Of a stretch of 64,000 bases of DNA, positions 13,924 to 21,732 are shown in pieces; the stretch's first letter is position 1; the number at the start of each line of letters is the position of its first letter. Below the pieces are notes generated by a model. It saw only the letters and a list, made by a program, of their open reading frames with translations. It had not been told where the DNA came from and did not search any database. The translations under genes and the position numbers were made by a program. Source of the DNA: Magnetovibrio sp. (GTDB lineage Bacteria > Pseudomonadota > Alphaproteobacteria > Rhodospirillales > Casp-alpha2); contig NZFO01000004.1 in the NCBI GenBank assembly GCA_002690705.1, positions 191,573 to 255,572 of the forward strand, given 5' to 3'.

Positions 13924-14008
13924 GTTTTTCCTAAGAGGTTTCAAGTACGTTGTAGGTTTAATCTCCCCTTAAATCGATGTTATTAATAATTTGCGACATT
14001 TAAGAGGT

Positions 14009-14824
14009 TCAAATTTTTGCAGGGTTGTAAGCACGTTTTTGAAAGTCTTTGGTTGAACTGCTTCCACCAAATTTACCCGATAAAATCGAGTCATCCCCTA
14101 CGGTATTAACGGGATGCAAGCCACTGTGGGGACCATTTTTAAAGGGTAAGTTATCGATTGAGTTAAAAACAGTGATCAGTGCCCAACGCCTTTTATCAGA
14201 TAGATTAGGGCCAGACCGATGAAGAGTGTTGCAATGAAAGAATACCGCATCGCCTGGTTCTAACTCGCAAGGAACTACCGTTAATCGTTGTTCGACAATC
14301 TTTACTCGGTCAGGGTCGGCACAATATTGCTTTCCAACAAAGCTGTGATCAATGCGGCCGAGTTTGTGAGATCCTTGCATCATCTCAATGCAGCCATTTG
14401 CTCTAGTGGATGGGTCTAATGACAAAAAGCATGTTGCCATTGATGGTTCCAGGACCCCGTAGTCATAGGCGTATCCATAATCTTGATGCCATTCCCAGCT
14501 ACCTCCAACGTTTGCGGCTTTGGCGTTCAGTTTAGAATTGTAATGACAGATCTCATTTCCAATTAGAGCTTTCACTATATTTGTTACTCGCCGAGATCTC
14601 ATTGTGATTGAGTAGATATCATCACTTAATTCATCCCAAACAGACATCATTGTAGCCTTGCCAGATTTGTCCGTGCGCGAATATGCGGCGTTTTCAAGTA
14701 GTTCATCCTTCAAAGCTGTATCCAATATTCGCCCTGCCTCTTTGCGGGAGAACAGCGCTCTCACAACCAAAAAACCATCTTCATTGAAATTTGAAATTTC
14801 GTTATCCGCAGGGTGATCATTCAT
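14009..14824 (-). CDS. Phytanoyl-CoA dioxygenase (PhyH) family protein
   Basis: A 271-residue Fe(II)/2-oxoglutarate-dependent oxygenase of the PhyH family. The iron-binding HxD is in EWHQDYGYAYDYG (about H113/D115), and the distal His is in TLHRSGPN, followed by an Arg-containing RRWAL that would bind 2-oxoglutarate. A PGDAVFFH strand lies in between. The ATG at 14824 is chosen because GGGAG sits about 7 bases upstream. The longer TTG start at 14866 lacks support. Members hydroxylate small organic acids, phosphonates or CoA esters. The substrate here is unknown. It is divergent from the LysR gene. Confidence 0.88.
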   Translation of the reverse strand: MNDHPADNEISNFNEDGFLVVRALFSRKEAGRILDTALKDELLENAAYSRTDKSGKATMMSVWDELSDDIYSITMRSRRVTNIVKALIGNEICHYNSKLNAKAANVGGSWEWHQDYGYAYDYGVLEPSMATCFLSLDPSTRANGCIEMMQGSHKLGRIDHSFVGKQYCADPDRVKIVEQRLTVVPCELEPGDAVFFHCNTLHRSGPNLSDKRRWALITVFNSIDNLPFKNGPHSGLHPVNTVGDDSILSGKFGGSSSTKDFQKRAYNPAKI

Positions 14825-15125
14825 TGATTTCTCCCAACAAGCCTTAAAGGACCTTGCAATTGTCAATTTTTTTAAATACTAAGATATAGCATAAATATTA
14901 ATCAAATATTTCTTTATGTATAAAATTTATTCAGTGCCTAAATTTTATGCATAGTGGCATCAGATTTTTGAGTTTGTTCAGAGTTAAAGTTCAAATACAA
15001 AGTAAGTGGTCAAGACTGGAGAAAACGTGGTATCGCGATTGGTAGGTAATCATGGGCCCTAGTGTAAAAGAAAATAATAGGTGTTGGCTAATTCCAATAA
15101 TCAATAATGATCATAGAGCGTTATT
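14825..15125. other. Intergenic region between divergent phyH-family and lysR genes
   Basis: About 300 bases with an A/T-rich half nearest the PhyH gene. It contains one perfect inverted repeat, listed separately. It probably holds the promoters for both arms. Confidence 0.5.
14893..14911. promoter_or_regulatory. Candidate LysR-type operator (inverted repeat)
   Basis: AAATATT and AATATTT form a perfect 7-bp inverted repeat with a 5-base spacer. It fits the T-N11-A style of LysR binding sites and lies between the divergent PhyH and LysR genes, where a LysR protein normally binds. The A/T-rich background makes chance occurrence possible. Confidence 0.35.
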
Positions 15126-16007
15126 ATGACCCCCACGCAAGCAAGAGCCTTTTTTGCGGTAGCTAAGGCTGGAACATTTAGTGGAGCTGCACGCCAGTTA
15201 AATGTAAGCCAGCCCACGTTGACGGTACAAGTTAAAGAATTAGAGCTTACCTATGGCGTTGACTTATTTGTGAGGGACTCAACGGGAGCTCGATTAACAG
15301 AGGTTGGAGCAGCTTTGTTTCCACTAGCAGAAAAATCGCATCTCGCTGAAGAGGATTGTAAAAACTTTTTGCAAAAAATCCGCTCCTTCGAGCGCGGACA
15401 ACTGATAATTGGGAGCGCTGGCCCAATCGAAGCAATGCGTGTTGCAGCACTTTTGCGACAGCATCACGGCTCAATCACTATTTCCGTCGTATTTGCCAAT
15501 ACACGGGAACTAATTGAAAGCTTGCGGTCGGGCTCAATTGACGTTGCATTGGTATCGGGAGCCACGTACACAAGCGATATTGAGCATTTCGCATATATAC
15601 GGAATCGATTGGTAGCTGTGGCACCTGATCAACCTCAGTGGTCTAACCGAGCGATGATTTCATCAAAAGAGCTGCATACTCATTCACTTATAATCCGTGA
15701 GCAAGGCTCCATCGCTCGTGACTTTCTTGAAAGAACAATACCTGAGACAATCGGAGATTTCTCGCCGAGTATGATTGTTGGTAGCCGCGAGGGTGTAATT
15801 GTTGCTGTTGAGCAAGGCTTGGGGATTGGTGTTATCTGTGAGGCCGGTTTTCTCAAAAGTTCGAACGTGCAGTTTCTCAAGATTATTGATTTTGATGTCC
15901 CTCTGACCATGGACGTTGCATGTCTCAAGGGGCGCCAAGAGAATAAACTGATAAAAAAAGTGATGGATATAGCGAAAAAAGACGCAAACAAAGAGCACCA
16001 AAGTTGA
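15126..16007 (+). CDS. LysR-family transcriptional regulator
   Basis: A 293-residue LysR regulator. The N-terminal winged helix-turn-helix is clear (ARAFFAVAKAGTFSGAARQL, then SQPTLTVQVKELE, residues about 6-40). It is followed by a periplasmic-binding-protein-like effector domain (GSAGPIEAMRVAALLRQ, MIVGSREGVIVAVEQGLGIG). It is divergent from the PhyH gene and upstream of the TAXI-TRAP and oxygenase genes, so it probably controls one or both arms in response to the imported substrate or a metabolite. The effector is unknown. Confidence 0.93.
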   Translation: MTPTQARAFFAVAKAGTFSGAARQLNVSQPTLTVQVKELELTYGVDLFVRDSTGARLTEVGAALFPLAEKSHLAEEDCKNFLQKIRSFERGQLIIGSAGPIEAMRVAALLRQHHGSITISVVFANTRELIESLRSGSIDVALVSGATYTSDIEHFAYIRNRLVAVAPDQPQWSNRAMISSKELHTHSLIIREQGSIARDFLERTIPETIGDFSPSMIVGSREGVIVAVEQGLGIGVICEAGFLKSSNVQFLKIIDFDVPLTMDVACLKGRQENKLIKKVMDIAKKDANKEHQS

Positions 16008-16160
16008 GTGTTCTTCTCGTCCCTTGACATCCCCTTGTGGGGGCCTCTCGTAGCTTTTAAGCCTACCTTTTTTAATAATTAGTATTGCTATAGGCCCTTT
16101 GTATAGAGCCATACATGATTTGGATTGGCGTCAATTATTACATCGATCGATTATAGGGCA

Positions 16161-16180
16161 TAGGCGCAATCGCCTACTTT
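16161..16180 (+). terminator. GC-rich hairpin between lysR and the TAXI gene
   Basis: TAGGCG and CGCCTA pair perfectly around a CAAT loop and are followed by CTTT. It could terminate lysR transcription or act as a leader hairpin for the transporter operon, which starts 44 bases downstream. The T-tract is short. Confidence 0.35.
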
Positions 16181-16223
16181 TGGATTTTGACAAACCGTAG
16201 ACCATAGAAAAAAGGAAGTTATT

Positions 16224-17228
16224 GTGAAACTTGGCCTTCAACCAATAAGACGCCTTTTTGTAATAAGCTTGGTTGCATCAATGGCAATATTCTCTCGTGA
16301 AGCGGCCTCAGAATCGCTTACACTAACCGCTGGATCACCCGGTGGTGGCTACTTCAAAGCTGCAGCCGCTTTTGCCGAATATATCAAGGAGTCGGTTCCA
16401 GGAATTGAGACAACCGTTATCCCCGGAGGGGGTTGGGCTAATGTAGAGCGGTTGCAGGCAAGCTCTAGATTGGCGGATGTTGCAGTACTTGAAAATGCGC
16501 TTGCAAGTATGGCCTTTAATGGAAAAGGCCCGAAAAGCACAAAATATGATTTTCGAATGATTGCAGCAATTCGAGGCCCGAGTGTGGCGCAAGCAGTTAC
16601 ACCTGTTAACACAAGAATCTCATCGTTTGAACAAATTGCAAAAGATAAGATCCCTGTCCGAATTGCCACCTTTGAGCGTTCGCAATTAGCAACGGCACAA
16701 GCTCTAGCAATTTTACAACAGTACGGACTGTCCAAGGAGAAAATTGACTCCTTCGGGGGGAAAGTGATGTTTACATCTCACAAAGAAGGGATCCGGATGC
16801 TGATGGATGGTCAGGCAGACATGTGGTTTACAGGAGGATCAATGTATCCTCACCATCAGTATATAAAAGTCGGCTCCAAAATGCCCTTTACGTTATTACC
16901 GATAAGCAAAAAAGCTGCTATGGCTGCCGGTAGTGAATTTGGTCAATCTGCCATTTCTGTGCCCAAAGATATTTATGGCGACAATAATGGCAAGAATGAT
17001 GCGTATTGGTCTCCAGCTACGGTCGTTACTTTTGGTGTCCGAACAACAATGGCAGATGATTTAGTCTACAAAATAACGAAAGCGCTAGCGAAAAATAAAA
17101 GCAAGTTTCATAAGGTACATAAACAACATAAATTTTATGAGCCTGCTACGGCATGGAAAAACGTAGGTGGTGTTCCGGTCCATCCAGGAGCAGAGAGGTA
17201 TTATAAAGAAATGGGCTACATGAAATAG
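16224..17228 (+). CDS. TAXI-family TRAP transporter solute-binding protein
   Basis: A 334-residue periplasmic binding protein of the TAXI group of TRAP transporters. The N-terminal signal peptide ends near AAS/ES (about residue 29). The mature start LTLTAGSPGGGYFKAAAAFAEY and later VIPGGGWANVERLQ are typical TAXI blocks. The GTG start has GGAAG a few bases upstream. The fused permease follows after 35 bases, giving a complete TAXI-TRAP system. These systems use ion gradients to import small organic acids such as dicarboxylates or aromatic acids. The ligand cannot be read from the sequence. Confidence 0.92.
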   Translation: MKLGLQPIRRLFVISLVASMAIFSREAASESLTLTAGSPGGGYFKAAAAFAEYIKESVPGIETTVIPGGGWANVERLQASSRLADVAVLENALASMAFNGKGPKSTKYDFRMIAAIRGPSVAQAVTPVNTRISSFEQIAKDKIPVRIATFERSQLATAQALAILQQYGLSKEKIDSFGGKVMFTSHKEGIRMLMDGQADMWFTGGSMYPHHQYIKVGSKMPFTLLPISKKAAMAAGSEFGQSAISVPKDIYGDNNGKNDAYWSPATVVTFGVRTTMADDLVYKITKALAKNKSKFHKVHKQHKFYEPATAWKNVGGVPVHPGAERYYKEMGYMK

Positions 17229-17263
17229 TTCGAGTGAAAACCATCCTCGAGAAGGTTTTTATT

Positions 17264-19216
17264 ATGAGTCCGAACTTAGACAGTAATAGCTTCTTTCAGC
17301 CTTTTAGTCTTGTCGTTCAGCAGGGAAAGCTTGGAGGGCTGCTCATTGCAATTTTGTGCGCAGTTCTTGCAAGTTTTCACCTGTGGACTGCCGCGATGGG
17401 AACCTTGTACCCGTTTTCGCAAAGAGCATTTCCAATGATGGTTTGCGCAGCGATCATTTTTTTGGGAATACGAGCGTCGAGCAAAAACAGCAGTTCGGCA
17501 TTGGACACAGACTGTGATAAAAATATTCCAGTATACGACTGGATCCTAGTTTTACTTACGCTTCCAGCGTTCGGGTGGATAGCTTTCCAACCAGACTATC
17601 TTGCTAATCGATGGCCGCTAACCTTGTCGGATGCCCCAACAGTACTGGAGCAAACGCTTGGATGGCTGGCGATACTCCTGTTGTTTGAAGCGACGCGCCG
17701 AACCACAGGCTGGGTATTAGTGATTGGTGGCGCGCTGGTCCTTCTTTACGCATATGTTGGTGAACACATCAAAATTTCTGGGCTTTCCCATCGTGGTTTT
17801 GAATCAACCCATATTATTGACTATATGTTCATGACATTAGATGGGATATGGGGGGTGGCTATCGGGGTTGCCGCGACATACATCGTCGTTTTTATAATTT
17901 TTGGCGCGTTTATGGAAAAAGCCGGAGCAGCAGATTTTTTTGTGGATTTAGTCACGGCGATAGCTGGGCATACTCGCGGAGGACCCGGAAAGGTTGGAAT
18001 TTTTTCATCGGCATTAGTTGGCTCTGTTACGGGGTCTTCTGTGGCGAACGTTTATACCACAGGGCAATTTACAATTCCCATGATGAAACGGCTGGGATAT
18101 GCGCCCAAAACGGCAGGAGCTATTGAGGCACTGGCATCCAATGGAGGACAACTTATGCCTCCCGTGATGGGCGCTGCGGCATTTATTGTCGCAGCTTATG
18201 CCGGTGTGCCATACAGCTCAATTTTATTGGCAAGTGTTTTGCCAGCGGCTCTTTATTTCCTGAGCTTATTTATTTTTGTCCACTTAACCTCCGTTAAAAC
18301 GGGAATGGCGGGGATGCCGTTGGAGGAGAAGCCAAAACTAATCGACGTCTTGCGTCAGAGAGGTCATCTTTTAATACCGATGGTTGGTTTAATTGCTCTT
18401 TTGATATGGGGAGTATCACCTTTGCGTGCAGCGTTTTATGCTGTGTGTTCTTGTGTGGTAGTGAGTTGGTTACGACCAGAAACTAGGCTTACTCCATTAC
18501 GTATTTGGGCCGCGCTGCGATTGGGCGCCCAAAACTCCCTTATGATTTTGAGTACATGCGCTATTGTGGGTCTTATTATCGGTACATTTACGCTGACTGG
18601 ACTTGCTTTGAATGCCAGTAGTATAATTATCAATCTTTCTGGCGGCATAAATGTCTTAGTTTTGTTCTGCGTGGTCATAGCTTCAATTGTACTCGGTATG
18701 GGCATGAACACTGTCGCAGCATTTATGCTTGTCTCGATCTTGGGCGTTCCAGCCCTTCTAGAGATAGGTATGGATAATGTAACTGCTCATATGTTTGTGT
18801 TTTACGCCGCATTGCTATCTCACATAACCCCCCCTGTTTGCCTCGCAGTTTTTGCGGCGGCACAAATCGCAGGGGCCAATATTTGGGCAACGTCGGTTCA
18901 GGCAATGAAGATGGGGCTAATAGCGTACCTTATGCCCTTTCTAATAGCAGGGTCGCCCAGCCTTTTACTGGGAATTGGTAGTAAATTTTCGTTAATACCG
19001 GTAATTTCGGCATTTATAGGCTCTATATGTGCAGCGTGCGCTGTAGAAGGTTGGACTCTCAAACGTCTAAAGCCGTTTCCGAGGGTTTTGCTTGGTGCTG
19101 GGGCAGTCTTGTTGATACTACCAATGTCCAATGGCCGATTGATAGGTTGTGCACTTGTAATTGCTGGCTTGTTTTTCAGTTCGATACGGTCTTCTAAGAG
19201 TGTAAAAAACGCATAA
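17264..19216 (+). CDS. Fused TRAP transporter permease (DctQM-type)
   Basis: An inner-membrane permease of about 650 residues in which the small (DctQ-like) and large (DctM-like) subunits are fused, the usual arrangement for TAXI systems. It has many hydrophobic helices. Conserved blocks include GPGKVGIFSSALVGSVTGSS, NGGQLMPPVMGAAAFI and YAALLSHITPPVCLAVFAAA. The ATG at 17264 is preferred over the GTG at 17234 because GAAGG lies 8 bases upstream. Together with the preceding binding protein it makes a secondary, gradient-driven importer. Confidence 0.93.
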   Translation: MSPNLDSNSFFQPFSLVVQQGKLGGLLIAILCAVLASFHLWTAAMGTLYPFSQRAFPMMVCAAIIFLGIRASSKNSSSALDTDCDKNIPVYDWILVLLTLPAFGWIAFQPDYLANRWPLTLSDAPTVLEQTLGWLAILLLFEATRRTTGWVLVIGGALVLLYAYVGEHIKISGLSHRGFESTHIIDYMFMTLDGIWGVAIGVAATYIVVFIIFGAFMEKAGAADFFVDLVTAIAGHTRGGPGKVGIFSSALVGSVTGSSVANVYTTGQFTIPMMKRLGYAPKTAGAIEALASNGGQLMPPVMGAAAFIVAAYAGVPYSSILLASVLPAALYFLSLFIFVHLTSVKTGMAGMPLEEKPKLIDVLRQRGHLLIPMVGLIALLIWGVSPLRAAFYAVCSCVVVSWLRPETRLTPLRIWAALRLGAQNSLMILSTCAIVGLIIGTFTLTGLALNASSIIINLSGGINVLVLFCVVIASIVLGMGMNTVAAFMLVSILGVPALLEIGMDNVTAHMFVFYAALLSHITPPVCLAVFAAAQIAGANIWATSVQAMKMGLIAYLMPFLIAGSPSLLLGIGSKFSLIPVISAFIGSICAACAVEGWTLKRLKPFPRVLLGAGAVLLILPMSNGRLIGCALVIAGLFFSSIRSSKSVKNA

Positions 19217-19250
19217 TGAATTTAACCTGAAATTGAGAGTTAGCAACCGT

Positions 19251-20528
19251 ATGTACACAGTCAATCAATTAAAATCGCTTGTCCAGAAAGATCGGGTGCA
19301 TCGCCGGATTTACACGGATGAAGATATTTTCAATCTGGAAATGGAGAAGATTTTTGGAAAATCATGGATATTTGTTGGACACGAAAGCCAAGTACCAGAC
19401 GAAAATGATTTTATAACCACAAGTCTGGGGCGTCAGCCAGTAATCCTCGTGCGTGGGGCCGGTGGCAAGCTGTCCTTGCTATTTAACCGCTGTTCGCATC
19501 GTGGAGTAAAACTTTGTATGAAAAAAAATGGGTCAGCGCGGAGTTTTGTATGCCCTTATCATGGCTGGGCCTTCAAAAATGATGGAAAACTCATGGGTAC
19601 ACCTTACCGAGAGGGCTTTGATGATAAATTTTTTGAAGTTGAAGACCTTGATTTAAAAAGCCCCCCAAATATTGATAGTTACCGCGGTTTTATTTTCGCA
19701 TCACTATCAGAAAAAATTCAGCCGCTTGACGAATATTTAGGAGGTATTAAAAGTAGCATCGATGATTTATGTGACAGATCGCCCGAAGGGGAAATAAGCG
19801 CTACCGCTGGCTGCAACCGTTACATAATTAGATCAAATTGGAAGCAACAAGTTGATAATGGAGTGGATCTCTATCACGCTCCTTTTGCGCATGCCTCGAC
19901 TTTAGATCAGGATGGAAGACAATTTAACCGACACGGCGGTGGACCCTCCTTTTATAAGCCTGGGACTCGAAAATTTATTGATTTTGATCCAATGGGGGTA
20001 TGGGGCTTTGACAACGGTCACGGTTTCCAAGGAGCTGTGCCGCAGGTAGATAAGCCTGCTGGAGGGGCTTATCAAGAACTTTACGACTCTCTTCGAAGGA
20101 AACACGGAAAAGAACGTGCAACCAAAATTCTAGAATATGATCGTTTTAATACGGTGGTCTATCCCAATCTTACATTCCAAGCTTTTGGACAGCATATAAG
20201 AGTGATACATCCTATTAGCGTCAGTAAAACGGAAATTCGCATATACCCAGTTCTACTTAAGGGAGCGCCAGAAAGTTGGAATAGAGAGGCAGTGCGATCC
20301 GTTGCCGCGACACATTCGCCCGCCTCAATGATTCAGACAGATGATGTAGCCGTCTTTGAGCGCGCGCAACTTGGTTTGCAAGCGGAGAGTGTGGAATGGG
20401 TATATTTTTCAAGACACATGGGTGCGGAAAAAGCTGAAGAAAGAGGTGGATATAAGGGACCTGGCTCAAGTGAATTCTTACTTAGACGGCAATATAATGA
20501 TGTATGGCTCAAGCACATGTGCGAGTGA
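19251..20528 (+). CDS. Rieske aromatic ring-hydroxylating oxygenase, large (alpha) subunit
   Basis: A 425-residue catalytic subunit that would activate O2 at a mononuclear iron to hydroxylate an aromatic or related ring. The Rieske 2Fe-2S cluster ligands are C81, H83, C101 and H104 (NRCSHRG and CPYHGWAF). The mononuclear site is in DNGVDLYHAPFAHAS, with D206 bridging and H209 and H214 as ligands. The third ligand is probably an Asp in QTDDVAVFE. The ATG at 19251 is preferred to the TTG at 19233. It follows the permease by 34 bases and overlaps the small-subunit gene by 25 bases. No ferredoxin or reductase gene is adjacent. Confidence 0.93.
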   Translation: MYTVNQLKSLVQKDRVHRRIYTDEDIFNLEMEKIFGKSWIFVGHESQVPDENDFITTSLGRQPVILVRGAGGKLSLLFNRCSHRGVKLCMKKNGSARSFVCPYHGWAFKNDGKLMGTPYREGFDDKFFEVEDLDLKSPPNIDSYRGFIFASLSEKIQPLDEYLGGIKSSIDDLCDRSPEGEISATAGCNRYIIRSNWKQQVDNGVDLYHAPFAHASTLDQDGRQFNRHGGGPSFYKPGTRKFIDFDPMGVWGFDNGHGFQGAVPQVDKPAGGAYQELYDSLRRKHGKERATKILEYDRFNTVVYPNLTFQAFGQHIRVIHPISVSKTEIRIYPVLLKGAPESWNREAVRSVAATHSPASMIQTDDVAVFERAQLGLQAESVEWVYFSRHMGAEKAEERGGYKGPGSSEFLLRRQYNDVWLKHMCE

Positions 20529-21034
20529 GTCCAGTGGATAGAAAAGAAAAATCAGGATCGGTCGATCATCATGATATTGAGCAATTTTTGTTTATGGAGG
20601 CGAAATTATTAGACCAGAAAAGGTTTAACGAGTGGGCGGATCTTTTTTGTGAAGATGGAACATATTGGATCCCTACTGAAGAAGAGCAAGTGGACCCGTA
20701 CTCCCATGCATCAATAATTTTTGACGATAAACAATCAATGATGGCGCGGATCCGTCGATTAGGCCATCCAATGATCCATGCGCAAAGTCCACCATCTCGC
20801 ACAACACATATCGTGACTAATATTATGACTGATCTACGGATGGACAAAAAAGAAGAGTTTTTAGTCGACGCTTGTTTTACGATGTTTGAATATCGTGACG
20901 ATGAGCAGCTAATGTATGGAGGGCGGTATACTTACAACCTAAAAATCTTGGGTGGACTTCTTCTAATAGATAAGAAAATTGTAAAATTAGTCAACTCAGA
21001 TGCAGCTCATAACATTATGGCAGTTTACATTTAA
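20504..21034 (+). CDS. Ring-hydroxylating oxygenase, small (beta) subunit
   Basis: A 176-residue structural subunit with the SnoaL/NTF2-like cone fold. Visible family blocks are HDIEQFLFMEAKLLDQKRFNEWADLF near the N-terminus, EDGTYWIPTEEEQVDPY, and SRTTHIVTNI. It overlaps the end of the alpha-subunit gene by 25 bases, consistent with coupled translation of an alpha-beta complex. The role is inferred from family and position. Confidence 0.92.
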   Translation: MAQAHVRVSPVDRKEKSGSVDHHDIEQFLFMEAKLLDQKRFNEWADLFCEDGTYWIPTEEEQVDPYSHASIIFDDKQSMMARIRRLGHPMIHAQSPPSRTTHIVTNIMTDLRMDKKEEFLVDACFTMFEYRDDEQLMYGGRYTYNLKILGGLLLIDKKIVKLVNSDAAHNIMAVYI

Positions 21035-21071
21035 GTAAGTAAAAGACCCTTAACACACCGTGCTATTGGGA

Positions 21072-21659
21072 TTATCGGTTGAATATTTTTCGGGCTATGC
21101 GTGTAATAGATTGAAAGCATAGTTTAATTATATACCGAGTCCCATATATGGGTTTAGATTGATTTTTGTGTTCGATCGAGAGGCTCGCCTCGCTCTTTCG
21201 GGTCGTCGATAGGCTAGCATCGAGGCATTCTGAAAAGTCTTTGATAATTATGTTTGCCAAATCACTAATCATACCGGATCCGCGCCCGTACTGCGCAATT
21301 GAGCCTGACAGTTTCAGATCTGTATCTATGAAAACACTTGTTGAGTTCGCGCTACTGTCAGGTTCCAGACGAAATGTTACATTAGCCTCTGCCCCGCCTC
21401 TCCCCCTCGTATCCGCGCCTCTTGCAATTACACAGGCTTTATGGAGTTTGTAGTCGAGATTCTCAAACTTGGCCTCACCATCGAATATAATTGTGACAGG
21501 GCCTAAACGAACGCTTATCTGGCCTTTATAGTTAGACTGATCAATGGCTTCTAAAAGAGTTGCTCCGGGCACGCAAGGTGCTATTCGCTCTATGTCAATT
21601 AGCATATTCCAAGCCTCGTCCACTGGTAAAGGGACCGTAAATGTATTCTGAATTCTCAT
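21072..21659 (-). CDS. CoxG/SRPBCC-family protein (carbon monoxide dehydrogenase subunit G-like)
   Basis: A 195-residue SRPBCC-fold protein. The start FTVPLPVDEAWNMLIDIERIAPCVPGATL and the later YKGQISVRLGPV are typical of CoxG, which helps mature or anchor CoxMSL-type enzymes at the membrane. A basic, hydrophobic C-terminal tail (residues about 170-195) could bind membrane. It lies 73 bases downstream of the molybdenum hydroxylase large subunit on the same strand and converges with the oxygenase small subunit. Confidence 0.88.
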   Translation of the reverse strand: MRIQNTFTVPLPVDEAWNMLIDIERIAPCVPGATLLEAIDQSNYKGQISVRLGPVTIIFDGEAKFENLDYKLHKACVIARGADTRGRGGAEANVTFRLEPDSSANSTSVFIDTDLKLSGSIAQYGRGSGMISDLANIIIKDFSECLDASLSTTRKSEASLSIEHKNQSKPIYGTRYIIKLCFQSITRIARKIFNR

Positions 21660-21732
21660 TATTTTTTCCCTCTTCAGCTGAGCGATAGTAAACTTTGAAG
21701 GTTATGCGTGTGCTGGCTTGGCTAAGTCGAGT

